From NCBI RefSeq assembly GCF_964283195.1, contig NZ_CAXYLH010000005.1: 64,000 nt of DNA; one strand, given 5' to 3'. Positions 52,900-62,563 of this stretch are shown here, in pieces. Numbering within the stretch: the stretch's first letter is position 1; each line of letters starts with the position of its first letter. The translations under genes and the position numbers were made by a program. Source of the DNA: Paratractidigestivibacter sp003150175. Lineage in GTDB: Bacteria > Actinomycetota > Coriobacteriia > Coriobacteriales > Atopobiaceae. The notes under the pieces were generated by a model. That model searched no databases and was not told the origin of the DNA. It saw nothing but the letters and a program-made list of their open reading frames with translations.

Positions 52900-54231
52900 C
52901 TAGCGCCTGTGAAGGATGGCGACGTCCTCGACGTGGAAGGTCTGGGGGAAGAGGTCCACCGGAGTCACGCTCTGGACCGCAAAGACGCCCTTCTCCTCGA
53001 AGCGCGCAAGGTCACGGGCGAGCGTCGCCGGGTCGCAGCTCACGTACGCGATCGCGCGCGCCGGCTGCTCGGAGAGCTGCTCCACGACGTCGGCGGCGAG
53101 GCCCGCGCGGGGAGGGTCGACCACGATGACGTCGGCGTCGGTGTCGGGGAACTCGCGGCCGGCGTCACCGCCGATGGGGTCGACGTTGCCGAGGCGCGCG
53201 CTCTCGAGGTTGCGCCGCAGGTCGCGGATGGCGGGTCCGTAGGACTCGACCGCGCTCACGAAGCCCGCGCGCCGCGCGAGCGGGAGCGTGAAGGTTCCGG
53301 CGCCGCAGTAGAGGTCCATCGCCTCTTCGTCGGGCTGCGGGTCGAGGCCGGCCATGACGAGCTCGACGAGCTTCTCGGCTCCCTTGGTATTCACCTGGAA
53401 GAAGGACGGGGCGCTCACGCGCATTCGCTCGTCGCAGATCCGCTCGCCCCAGGAGCCCTTGCCGGAGAGCGCCTCCACGCCGGCGATCTTGCGCGCCTTG
53501 GCGGGGCCCTTCTGCATCACGCGGACGACCGAGGTGGCCTTGACCGCGTCGCCGATGATCTTCGCGGCCTGGGCGCGGGGGAAGGGGCCGGGGCGCCCCC
53601 ACAGGGCCACCTCCGCCTCGCCGGTGGCCTCCGAGGCGCGGATGCCGACGCGCTCGATCTCGAGCCCGTGCGAGTTCGCGAGGTAACCCACGGCGCCGGT
53701 GAGCGCCTTCACATCCTTTGTGTGCTTCTTGGATAGGAGCGCACAGCGGTCCACCTTGACGACGCCCGCGCCGCCCGCGGCGTGCATGCCGAGCACGAGC
53801 CGGCCGTTCTTTTGCACGGCGGCGAGCTCGACCTTGTTGCGGTAGCCCCACGGAGCGCTCGGGCTCTCCAGGGGGCGCACGAGCGCCTCGGCGCGCTCGG
53901 TCCCGAAGCGGCCGATGCGGGCGAGGGCGTCGACGACGCCTGCGCGCTTGGCTCGGGCCTGGGCCTCGTAGGACATCGCGGACCAAGGGCAGCCGCCGCA
54001 CACCGCGGCGTAGGGGCACGCGGGCTGCACGCGGTCGGGGGAGGCCTCGAGGACCTTCTGGACGCGCGCGTTCGCGTAGCGCTCGGCCTCCGCCTCGACG
54101 ACGGCCTCGACGGTGTCGCCGGGCACGCCTCCCGTGACGAACACGGTCCGCCCGTCCGCGTCGCGCGCCACCGCGTCGGCCCCGTAGGCCATGCGCTCGA
54201 CGGCCAGGGTGAGCTTGTCTCCGATTGCCAT
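52900..54231 (-). CDS. rlmD: 23S rRNA (uracil-C5)-methyltransferase RlmD/RumA family
   Basis: 443 aa. TRAM-like N-terminus (MAIGDKLTLAVERMAYGADA), a Cys cluster CPYAAVCGGCPWSAMSYEAQ, SAM-binding DLYCGAGTFTLPLA, catalytic SCDPATLARDL. The exact target uridine is not decided by sequence (RlmD, RlmCD and TrmA are related). ATG 54231 preferred (GAGGGGAACCAC upstream); an upstream GTG/ATG frame from 54303 lies in the ppk1 terminator. Confidence 0.88.
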   Translation of the reverse strand: MAIGDKLTLAVERMAYGADAVARDADGRTVFVTGGVPGDTVEAVVEAEAERYANARVQKVLEASPDRVQPACPYAAVCGGCPWSAMSYEAQARAKRAGVVDALARIGRFGTERAEALVRPLESPSAPWGYRNKVELAAVQKNGRLVLGMHAAGGAGVVKVDRCALLSKKHTKDVKALTGAVGYLANSHGLEIERVGIRASEATGEAEVALWGRPGPFPRAQAAKIIGDAVKATSVVRVMQKGPAKARKIAGVEALSGKGSWGERICDERMRVSAPSFFQVNTKGAEKLVELVMAGLDPQPDEEAMDLYCGAGTFTLPLARRAGFVSAVESYGPAIRDLRRNLESARLGNVDPIGGDAGREFPDTDADVIVVDPPRAGLAADVVEQLSEQPARAIAYVSCDPATLARDLARFEEKGVFAVQSVTPVDLFPQTFHVEDVAILHRR

Positions 54232-54302
54232 GTGGTTCCCCTCTGTGCTGTGGTCAGTGCCGTTTATGTTAGGCGATGCCGCGCAAAATCGCGGGACGGA
54301 CA

Positions 54303-54337
54303 CAAAAAGACGCCCGGGGCGACCGTGCCCCGGGCGT
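54303..54337 (-). terminator. Terminator of ppk1
   Basis: Perfect 11-bp stem (54310-54320 with 54327-54337), 6-nt loop, minus-strand tail CTTTTTGTG. Confidence 0.92.
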
Positions 54338-54399
54338 TGTCGTGACTGGTGCCGGCAGGGGCCGCGGTCCGCTCGTTGGCCCTTCGCCTGCCTTTCTCG

Positions 54400-56859
54400 C
54401 TACTTGCCCGTGAACAGCGTTCGGAAGCCCTCGCCGATGAGCGCGAAGGCCCGGGCGAACCTGCCTTCGGGGGCCTTCGCCGAACCCGCGGCGGCGAGCT
54501 GCGAGGCCTTGGCGCTGCCCTGGGCGCCAGTGCTCGCGGGCTCGGCCGGGCGAGCGGGCTTCTTTGCGGCCTTGCGCGGGGCCTCGGCCTCGGCCGCGTG
54601 CTCGACCTTGGACTCGACCTTCGCCTTCGCGGCCGCGAGCGCGTCGCCGGTCTTCTCTGCGGAGGACGCGGCGGGCGTCGTCTCGGCCGTGGCTTCGGGC
54701 TTGCGCCCGCGCGGCGAGGGCTCGCCCGCAGCGGCGAGGCGGGCACGCTCGTAGGCCTCGGCGAGCAGCGTCTCCTGGGAGTTCACGGGCATCTCGCCCT
54801 CGGAGACGGGCACCCGGCGCCACTCGCCGTTGCGGTCGAGGCGGCGAGCCTTGACGTTGTCGGCGTGCTGGAGCGCCATGAAGTGCTTGACGATCTCGCG
54901 GCAGGTGGGGTCGAAGACCGGGTAGGCGATCTCGACGCGACGCTCGGTGTTGCGGGTCATCATGTCGGCGGAGCTCAGGTAGATGATGTCGGCGTCGTCG
55001 CCGAAGGCGTAGATGCGCGCGTGCTCGAGGAAGCGCCCGACGATCTGGCGCACCTCGAGGCCGTCGGTCTTGCCGGGGACGCCCGCCTTGATGCAGGCGA
55101 TGCCGCGGATGGTCATCTGGACGTCGACGCCGGCCTCGCAGGCCTCGGAGATCTTGTCGATGACGTCGCGGTCGGTGAGGGAGTTCATCTTGAGGAAGAT
55201 CTTTGCCGGCTCACCGCGCCTCGCGCGACCGATCTCGCGGTCGATGCCGCGCATGACGAGCGGCTTGAGCGAAAGCGGCGCCACGCCGAGGTACTTGTAC
55301 TGGCCGCGGAGGTTGCCGAGCGAGAGGTTGCGGAAGAACACGTTGCCGTCCTCGGCGATGCCGGGGTGCGCGGTGAGCAGCATGAAATCGGAGTAGAGGC
55401 GGGCGGTCTTCTCGTTGAAGTTGCCGGTGCCGAGGCACGTGATGCGGCTGATGCCGGACTGGTCGTGGTAGGTGACCTGGCAGATCTTCGAGTGGCACTT
55501 GAAGCCCTCGGAGCCGTAGATCACGGTGCAGCCGGCGTCCTCGAGGCGCTCGGCCCACGCGATGTTGTTCGCCTCGTCGAAGCGGGCTCGCAGCTCCATG
55601 AGGACGGTGACGTCCTTGCCGTTCTCAGCGGCCGCGATGAGGCTCTCGCACAGGTGGCTGCTCTTGGCCACGCGGTAGAGCGTGATCTTGATCTGAATGC
55701 AGGCGTCGTCGCCCGAGGCCTCGCGCAGCAGGCTCAGCAGCGGCGCCATGGACTCGTAGGGGTAGGTGAGCAGCACGTCGTGGTCCTCTACCTGCTCGCG
55801 CATGGGCTTGCCGGCGACGACCATGTCTGAGGGCTGGGGCTCGAAGGGGCGGAAGACGACCTCGGAGTGGTAGAGGTCGGGGATCTTTCCCTCCAGGCCG
55901 TAGACGTAGCCCAAATCGAGCGGGCGGCCCACATGGAAGACGCGGCGCGGCTCGAGGCCGAGCTCGGAGGCGACGAGCTCCTCGAGCTTCTTGTCGAGGT
56001 CGCCTTGGACCTCGAGGCGCACCGGCTGGAGGCGCTGGCGCATCTTGAGGACCTTCTTCATGTGCTGACGATAGTCCTCCTCCTCCTCGACGCCCTCGTC
56101 GTCCGGGTCGATGTCGGCGTTGCGCGTGACGCGCAGGACGGCGGCGTCCTGAGGGTGGAAATCGCCGAAGCAGGAGCCGAGGCAGGTGCGGATCACGTCC
56201 TCGACGAGCGTGTAGCGGTAGCACTTGGCGCTGGAGGGCAAGGGCACCACGCGCTGCTCGGCCGTGGGCACCTCGATGATACCGAGAAGCCCCGACTCGG
56301 CGGGGCCGGTGAGCGAGCAGGCGACGTAGAGCCGGCCGCTGCGCAGGTTCGGGAAGGGGTGGCGCGGGTCGACGACGAGCGGGCTCGCGATGGGCGAGAT
56401 CTTCTCGTCGAAGAGCTTCTTGACGGCGGCGAGGTCGTCCTCGGTGTAGTCGGCAGGCTCCACGCGGGCCAGGCCCTTGCCCGCGAGCTCGCCCTCGACG
56501 AGGTGGATTGCCTCCTCGTGGCGCTCGACGAGCGGCGGCAGCGCGGCGAAGATCGAGTCGAGCTGCTCGGCGGGGGTCTCGTTGGACTTGTTGTCCTTTG
56601 GCTGGTTCTTGAGGGAGGCGAGGTCGGAGAGGCCGCCCACGCGGATCATGAACCACTCGTTCAGGTTGGAGTCGAAGATCTCGCAGAACTTGAGGCGCTC
56701 AAAGAGGGGGACCTTCTCGTCGTAGGCCTCGTCGAGCACGCGGTCGTCGAACCGCAGCCAGCTGAGCTCGCGGTTCTGGGTATAGCTGAAGTCGCGCTCG
56801 GGGGAGGGCTTCTTTGCCTTCTGGCCCTTCGCGGCCTTCAGATTCTTTTCTTTAGACAT
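54400..56859 (-). CDS. ppk1: Polyphosphate kinase 1
   Basis: 819 aa. Reversibly polymerises ATP gamma-phosphate into polyphosphate. N-terminal helical domain (RELSWLRFDDRVLDEAYDEK), head domain, and PLD-like C1/C2 domains with the catalytic His in KCHSKICQVTYHD (about 455) and LGTGNFNEKTARLYSDF. After about residue 710 an Ala/Lys/Pro-rich tail of about 90 residues leads to a short conserved-looking end (RFARAFALIGEGFRTLFTGK), which is not part of the core family. GAGGAG before ATG 56859. Monocistronic, divergent from argF. Confidence 0.93.
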   Translation of the reverse strand: MSKEKNLKAAKGQKAKKPSPERDFSYTQNRELSWLRFDDRVLDEAYDEKVPLFERLKFCEIFDSNLNEWFMIRVGGLSDLASLKNQPKDNKSNETPAEQLDSIFAALPPLVERHEEAIHLVEGELAGKGLARVEPADYTEDDLAAVKKLFDEKISPIASPLVVDPRHPFPNLRSGRLYVACSLTGPAESGLLGIIEVPTAEQRVVPLPSSAKCYRYTLVEDVIRTCLGSCFGDFHPQDAAVLRVTRNADIDPDDEGVEEEEDYRQHMKKVLKMRQRLQPVRLEVQGDLDKKLEELVASELGLEPRRVFHVGRPLDLGYVYGLEGKIPDLYHSEVVFRPFEPQPSDMVVAGKPMREQVEDHDVLLTYPYESMAPLLSLLREASGDDACIQIKITLYRVAKSSHLCESLIAAAENGKDVTVLMELRARFDEANNIAWAERLEDAGCTVIYGSEGFKCHSKICQVTYHDQSGISRITCLGTGNFNEKTARLYSDFMLLTAHPGIAEDGNVFFRNLSLGNLRGQYKYLGVAPLSLKPLVMRGIDREIGRARRGEPAKIFLKMNSLTDRDVIDKISEACEAGVDVQMTIRGIACIKAGVPGKTDGLEVRQIVGRFLEHARIYAFGDDADIIYLSSADMMTRNTERRVEIAYPVFDPTCREIVKHFMALQHADNVKARRLDRNGEWRRVPVSEGEMPVNSQETLLAEAYERARLAAAGEPSPRGRKPEATAETTPAASSAEKTGDALAAAKAKVESKVEHAAEAEAPRKAAKKPARPAEPASTGAQGSAKASQLAAAGSAKAPEGRFARAFALIGEGFRTLFTGK

Positions 56860-57022
56860 GCGGTCTCCTCGGGTTATGTCCTGGTGAACTCGATTATCCT
56901 ACTTGACGCTCGTAAGGTCTCTGTAAACCACAAGTGTCCGCGCGGGCAACAAATCAAAGCTCACGTGCGCATTTGCGCTAGAATCAACGCACTTCACGCG
57001 CACCGATGACAAAGGAGACCCC

Positions 57023-58018
<996 letters not shown>

Positions 58019-58114
58019 CGTTGCGGGGCAGCGGGCTTCTGCACGGTTTGTTCGGGTGGCCTTTTAGGCTTTAGAGCTCGTGTTCTGCTAAATAATCAGG
58101 ACTTCTTGGTCCTT

Positions 58115-58203
58115 TTGCAAAGAAATGAGCTGTTGTTGTTACTTGAGGCACCAACAACAGCTCATTTCTTTGCAATTCGACCAACAACTGCCGAATTCTT
58201 CGC
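58115..58203. repeat. Inverted repeat with an extra copy
   Basis: 58115-58138 and 58152-58175 are perfect 24-bp inverted copies with a 13-nt loop. A third, diverged unit (58180-58203) lies in the same orientation as the second and 30 bp from it. Unit pattern: GCRAAGAA, variable, GTTGTTGGT. Low GC. Lies between converging argF and trpS. Confidence 0.87.
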
Positions 58204-58234
58204 ATCGAGCCTGCGCCGGCCCTTTGCTCAGCGG

Positions 58235-59284
58235 CTAGTACACCATGCCCATGGCCTCGCGGACCTCGCAGAGGGTCTCGTGGGCGATCTCGTTCGCGCG
58301 GCGGTTGCCGTCGTGGATGATGTCCTTGATGTAATCGGGATCGCGCAGGAGCTCCTCACGGCGCTCGCGGATCGGGGCGAAGCGGCCGTTCACGGCCTCG
58401 GTAACGACGCGCTTGAGCTGGCCCCCGCCTCCCATGCCGATCTCATCGGCGAGCTCCTTGGGGTCGCGTCCGGAGCAGATGCCGGCGGTCGTGAGCAGGG
58501 CGGAGACCTCGGGGCGCCCCTCGGGGTCGAAGGTGATGTTGCGCTCGGAGTCGGTCTTGGCCTTCTTGATGAGCTTGGCGGTCTCCTCGGCGGTCATGCT
58601 GATGGAGATGGCGTTGCCGTAGGACTTGCTCATCTTGCGCCCGTCGAGGCCGGGGAGCAGCGGCGTCGAGGTCAGAAGGCCCGTGACCTCGGGGAAGACC
58701 TTGCCGTAGCGCTTGTTGAAGCGGCGGGCGATCTTGTTGGTCACCTCGATGTGCGGCAGCTGGTCGCGGCCCACGGGCACGATGTCGCCCTTGCAGAATA
58801 GGATGTCGCAGGCCTGGTGCACGGGATAGGTGAGCAAAAGCCCGGTGAGCTCATGGCCGGAGGCCTCCTGCTCGGCCTTGACGGTCGGGTTTCTTTCCAT
58901 CTCGGCTTCGGTCACGAGCGAGAGGAACGGCAGCATGAGCTGGTTCTCCTCGGGGACGGCCGAGTGGGTGAAGATCATCGTCTTTTCCGGGTCGATGCCG
59001 CAGGCGAGGTAGTCCACGACCATGTTGTAGACGTTGTCCTGGATGTTCTTGGTCGTGTCGCGGTCGGTGATGACCTGGTAGTCGGCGATGATGATGTTTG
59101 TGCGGACGCCCATCTCCTGCAGGCGGACGCGGTCGACGAGCGTGCCGAAGTAGTGGCCGAGGTGCAGCCGCCCGGTCGGTCGGTCGCCGGTGAGCATGGT
59201 GTAATTGCCGGGGTTGACCTTGAGGTCCTCGTGGACCTGGTTGCTGCGGCGCAGCGCCGCCTCGTAGCTTCCCTCGTTGGGCAT
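58235..59284 (-). CDS. trpS: Tryptophanyl-tRNA synthetase
   Basis: 349 aa. Class I synthetase charging tRNA-Trp. HIGH motif as HLGH (41-44) and KMSKS in GRKMSKSYGN (about 213-222). AAAGGAGAACAT precedes ATG 59284. No T-box or leader peptide fits in the short upstream region. Confidence 0.95.
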   Translation of the reverse strand: MPNEGSYEAALRRSNQVHEDLKVNPGNYTMLTGDRPTGRLHLGHYFGTLVDRVRLQEMGVRTNIIIADYQVITDRDTTKNIQDNVYNMVVDYLACGIDPEKTMIFTHSAVPEENQLMLPFLSLVTEAEMERNPTVKAEQEASGHELTGLLLTYPVHQACDILFCKGDIVPVGRDQLPHIEVTNKIARRFNKRYGKVFPEVTGLLTSTPLLPGLDGRKMSKSYGNAISISMTAEETAKLIKKAKTDSERNITFDPEGRPEVSALLTTAGICSGRDPKELADEIGMGGGGQLKRVVTEAVNGRFAPIRERREELLRDPDYIKDIIHDGNRRANEIAHETLCEVREAMGMVY

Positions 59285-59379
59285 ATGTTCTCCTTTGCGG
59301 GTGAGTTCGCACTAGCTCTTTATGGTACGTCAAAAAACGTTTACGGGCGCCATGCGGGCGGCAAGAGGGGCTCAAAGCC

Positions 59380-59388
59380 TGTTAGAAT
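59380..59388 (+). promoter_or_regulatory. Extended -10 promoter of the 5-formyl-THF cyclo-ligase gene
   Basis: TGTTAGAAT, a TGn-extended -10, 37 nt before the GTG start. Confidence 0.5.
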
Positions 59389-59425
59389 TACCAAGTTGGA
59401 TTTTCGATGGAAAGAAGTGGTCGAC

Positions 59426-60022
59426 GTGGCAAGCTCATACGGCACCGACGCGGACAAGAGCTCGCTGCGCGGCAATTACCTCAAGGCGCGTCGCCGCATC
59501 GATCCCGCGACCAAGGGTGTGCTCGACGCGAGCATCCTCGCGCAGCTGCGGGCCTTCGACATCTATGCGGAGGCGCCGCTCGTGCTCGCCTACGTCTCGT
59601 ACAACAACGAGGTCGACACGCGCGCGGTCATCGAGTCGGCGCTCGCGCACGGCAAGCGGGTCGCGGCGCCGCGCGTCGACGCCCAGGCCCACACGATGGC
59701 GTTCTACGAGATCTTCGGTCTGGGCGACCTGGCCGAGGGGTACAAGGGCATCCTCGAGCCGAGGCCGGGCATCGGGGCGGCGCTTACGACCGAGGACCTC
59801 GTGGGCTCGGTGTGCCTCGTGCCGGGGCTCGTCTTCGACGCCGAGGGACACCGCATCGGCTACGGCGGCGGGTATTACGACAGGTTCTTGCAGTTCTACC
59901 CCGGCGACAAGGTCGCGCTCGCCCGCAGCATGATGATGAGCGGAAACCCCTTGCCTGCGGAGTCCTGCGACGTGCCCGTCGACTTCATCGTCACCGAGTC
60001 GGGCGTGTGGAGCTGCCGGTGA
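59426..60022 (+). CDS. 5-formyltetrahydrofolate cyclo-ligase family
   Basis: 198 aa. Converts 5-formyl-THF to 5,10-methenyl-THF with ATP. KSSLRGNYLKARRRIDP at the start (ATP-binding Arg/Lys), LAYVSYNNEVDTRAVI, and the family signature LVPGLVFDAEGHRIGYGGGY YDRFL. GTG 59426 has GAAAGAAG 8 nt upstream; GTG 59417 is an alternative. Single gene with its own promoter and terminator. Confidence 0.9.
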   Translation: MASSYGTDADKSSLRGNYLKARRRIDPATKGVLDASILAQLRAFDIYAEAPLVLAYVSYNNEVDTRAVIESALAHGKRVAAPRVDAQAHTMAFYEIFGLGDLAEGYKGILEPRPGIGAALTTEDLVGSVCLVPGLVFDAEGHRIGYGGGYYDRFLQFYPGDKVALARSMMMSGNPLPAESCDVPVDFIVTESGVWSCR

Positions 60023-60046
60023 CTCGGTAGTATTGAAATTGACAAT

Positions 60047-60090
60047 GGGCGCGCACCTCCGAGTTGCTGCGGAGATGCGCGCCCGTTTTT
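60047..60090 (+). terminator. Terminator after the cyclo-ligase gene
   Basis: GGGCGCGC and CTCCG (60047-60061) pair with CGGAG and GCGCGCCC (60070-60084) with a 2-nt internal loop; TTTTT follows. Confidence 0.9.
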
Positions 60091-60143
60091 GTGCCAATCG
60101 GCGCGAACTTATTGGCGGCGCTGTGTGTCGTGGGCGCGCAAGG

Positions 60144-60188
60144 GTGTCCCAGAAAGCTGCACGCAATGACTGTCACCCAGTGTTGGTG
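60144..60188 (-). repeat. Dispersed 45-bp repeat, copy 2
   Basis: Reverse complement matches 18977-19021 at 40 of 45 positions. It ends 3 bp from the stop codon of the EIIB-AroQ gene. Confidence 0.8.
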
Positions 60189-60191
60189 GGG

Positions 60192-61085
60192 CTAGAGATC
60201 GAGCTTCTCGGCGAGGTCGAGGATGGCCTTACGGTAGCCTTGGATGCCCATGCCTGTGATGGTCTCGAAGCAGGCCTGGCGGATGTAGCTCACCTGGCGG
60301 AAGTCCTCGCGCCCGTCGACCTTCGAGATGTGGACCTCGACGATGGGCAGCTGGACGGCCTTGGCGGCGTCGAGGATGGCGATCGAGGTGTGGGTGTAGG
60401 CGCCCGGGTTGATGACGATCCCGTCATACTTGCCGTAGGCGTCCTGGATGGCGTCGACGAGGTCGCCCTCATGGTTCGACTGGTAGCAGGCGCAGCGGTC
60501 GAAGCCGGCTTCGGCGGCGGCGTCCTGGCAGAGCTGGAGGAGGTCCGAGAAGTTGTCGGTGCCGTAGATCCCCGGCTCGCGGATGCCGAGCATGTTGATG
60601 TTGGGCCCGTTGAGCACGAGGACCGACGTGGGCTCGGGTTCGGGGTAGTCGTCGCCCTTCTCGTCGAGCATCGAGACGAGGCTCTGGACCTCGGCGAGGT
60701 CGTCTTCCGACTCGTCCTCGGCCTTCGGCGCCGCCTCTGGCTCAGCACCCTTTTCTGCCTCGGGCTTCTGGTTGACGATGACGTCCATGCGGGAGGGGCC
60801 GTCCGCGCCGAAGCCCTTCTCCCTTGACTCGACGCCGGTGAGGTCCGCGATGGCGTCGTGGACGTCCTCGACCTTGCCCGGCCCGAAAACGACCTCGATG
60901 CCGCCCTTGCCGCGCTGCACGATGCCGAGGACGCCCCTCGTCGCGGTGAGCTGGTCGGTGTCGACGAGGGAGGGATCCGAGGTGCGGATCCTCAGGCGGG
61001 TCATGCAGATGTCGTTGCCCGTCACGTTCGCCTTCCCGCCGACCGCGGCGAGAACTTCCTTTGCGATGTCGAGCGCTTTGCTCAC
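60192..61085 (-). CDS. aroQ: Fusion of a PTS EIIB (glucose-family) domain with type II 3-dehydroquinate dehydratase
   Basis: 297 aa. Residues 1-86 read as a PTS glucose-family EIIB domain: AKEVLAAVGGKANVTGNDIC, then MTRLRI with Cys27 in the phosphorylation position, RGVLGIVQRGKGGIEVVFGP, and a helix with HDAIADLTG. An acidic linker follows (about 88-150). Residues 152-297 are a complete AroQ: VLNGPNINMLGIREPGIYG with the catalytic Tyr, CYQSNHEGDLVDAIQ, INPGAYTHTSIAILDA, and VEVHIS with the catalytic His. AroQ dehydrates 3-dehydroquinate to 3-dehydroshikimate. GTG 61085 with AAGGA 11 nt upstream; TATACT (61153-61158) may be a private -10. Both halves lie in one uninterrupted frame. Last gene of the aromatic cluster. 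Confidence 0.88.
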   Translation of the reverse strand: MSKALDIAKEVLAAVGGKANVTGNDICMTRLRIRTSDPSLVDTDQLTATRGVLGIVQRGKGGIEVVFGPGKVEDVHDAIADLTGVESREKGFGADGPSRMDVIVNQKPEAEKGAEPEAAPKAEDESEDDLAEVQSLVSMLDEKGDDYPEPEPTSVLVLNGPNINMLGIREPGIYGTDNFSDLLQLCQDAAAEAGFDRCACYQSNHEGDLVDAIQDAYGKYDGIVINPGAYTHTSIAILDAAKAVQLPIVEVHISKVDGREDFRQVSYIRQACFETITGMGIQGYRKAILDLAEKLDL

Positions 61086-61264
61086 GTGATATCAAATCCT
61101 TACTTGTTTCGTCGATGGAACGTTCGGCGTGTTCGCCGACACCTGTTGAGCGAGTATAGGCGGGAGGTTGTTTCGACCTCTTTTCGGGTCGGCGCCCGGC
61201 GTGACCGTGGACGGCGAACGGTCTGTCCGCGCCCCGGGAGCACGGGTCTTCCACGGCTTCTTCG

Positions 61265-62563
61265 CTAAAACCCCACCGACGAGAGGATCTTCCGGGCGTC
61301 CCCCTCGGCGCTGCCGGTGCACTCGATGCGCACGTCGGACCACGCGCGGTAGGCGCCCATGCGCTCGCGGGCCAGCTGCTCGACGCCCTTGGCTCGGCTC
61401 ATGGGGCGCCCTGAGCTCGAGAGCTCGCCGAGCGGGCGGTCGATCATGACGACGCGGCCGTTCTGGCGCAGCAGGTCTCGGTTCTCGGGGCGGGTGACGA
61501 CGCCGCCCCCGCACGCGACCACAAGGCCGCTCCTCGCGCAGAGCTCGCCGGTGACCCTGGTCTCGATTTCCCTGAAGGCGTCCTCGCCCTGCTCCTCGAT
61601 GATGCGGGCGGCGCCTGTGCCCTCTTGGCGCGCGATCTCGTCGTCGACGTCGACGAAGGTGCGGCCGAGCATGCGCGCGAGGCGCTTGCCCGTCGAGGTC
61701 TTGCCGGCGCCCGGCATGCCGATGAGCACGATGTTCTGCGTCTGGCGGTGGATGTCCGCCTCGATCTGGGCGATCTGCGCCTCGTCGAGGTCGCGGCCCT
61801 GGAAGAGCTCGCTCGCGAAGAAGGCCTGCGCGACGAGCATGGCGAGGCCCGATTCCGACGGGATGCCCAGGCGCTCGGCCGCAAGGCAGATGCCGGTGCG
61901 GCAGGGATTGTAGACGACGTCGAGCGCGCCGAGCAGCCCGGGCATCCGGGCGAGTTCCGACTCAGGGGCGGGGGTCGCCGGGCAGGCGGGGTACATGCCC
62001 ACGGGCGTCGTGTTCACGATGAGCGCGGCGTCGGCGTTCCGTTCGAGGAGGTTCGCGTAGTTATCGGCGCCGGAGCGCGAGACGACGACCACGCGCGCCC
62101 CGGTCTCGGAAAGCGCCGCCTGGACCGCCTGCGAGGCGCCGCCCGAGCCGAGGACCAGGCACTTCTTTTCGGCGAGGGCATCTGCGGCCTCGGCCGCGAG
62201 CTCTCGGCGGCAGAAGCGATCGAGCATCCACGAGAAGCCCAGCACATCGGTGTTCTCCGCGAAGACGGAGCCGTCGGCGCGCCTCACGAGGGTGTTCGCC
62301 ACGCCCAGTCGCTCCACGCGCTCGCTTCTGGCTTCGGCGGCGCGGGCGGCGTCGGCCTTGTAGGGGATGGTCACGTTGAGGCCGCGCCAACGCCCCTCGG
62401 CGAGGAAGCCGGCGACCTCGCCGGGCTCGAGCTCGAGATGGCTGTAGGGGGCGCTGCCGAGCTGCTCGTGGATCTGGCGAGACCAGCTGTGGCCGAGCTT
62501 GCGGCCGATGAGGCCGAAGGGGGTGGCGAGCGAGGGAGCGCCCGCAGGGGAGTTGCCCGCCAC
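61265..62563 (-). CDS. Bifunctional shikimate dehydrogenase / shikimate kinase
   Basis: 432 aa AroE-AroK fusion. Residues 10-265: FGLIGRKLGHSWSRQIHEQL, LNVTIPYKADA with the catalytic Lys, NTDVLGF, and the NADP loop LGSGGASQAVQAAL. Residues about 270-432: shikimate kinase with GMPGAGKTSTGKRLARMLG (about 273-291), DVDDEIARQEG, and VACGGGVVTRPENR. It covers two successive steps after AroQ. GTG start overlaps the pheA stop (TAGTG). 61086-61264 downstream holds the aroQ promoter candidate and nothing else clear. Confidence 0.92.
   Translation of the reverse strand: MAGNSPAGAPSLATPFGLIGRKLGHSWSRQIHEQLGSAPYSHLELEPGEVAGFLAEGRWRGLNVTIPYKADAARAAEARSERVERLGVANTLVRRADGSVFAENTDVLGFSWMLDRFCRRELAAEAADALAEKKCLVLGSGGASQAVQAALSETGARVVVVSRSGADNYANLLERNADAALIVNTTPVGMYPACPATPAPESELARMPGLLGALDVVYNPCRTGICLAAERLGIPSESGLAMLVAQAFFASELFQGRDLDEAQIAQIEADIHRQTQNIVLIGMPGAGKTSTGKRLARMLGRTFVDVDDEIARQEGTGAARIIEEQGEDAFREIETRVTGELCARSGLVVACGGGVVTRPENRDLLRQNGRVVMIDRPLGELSSSGRPMSRAKGVEQLARERMGAYRAWSDVRIECTGSAEGDARKILSSVGF

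Noticed and set aside
52873..52905. Duplicated 13-mer at the rlmD stop codon
   Set aside because: Two copies 20 bp apart are most simply a small slippage duplication; no further copies nearby.
59285..59425. T-box leader for trpS
   Set aside because: The space before trpS is short, with no T-box core, specifier loop or terminator on the minus strand.
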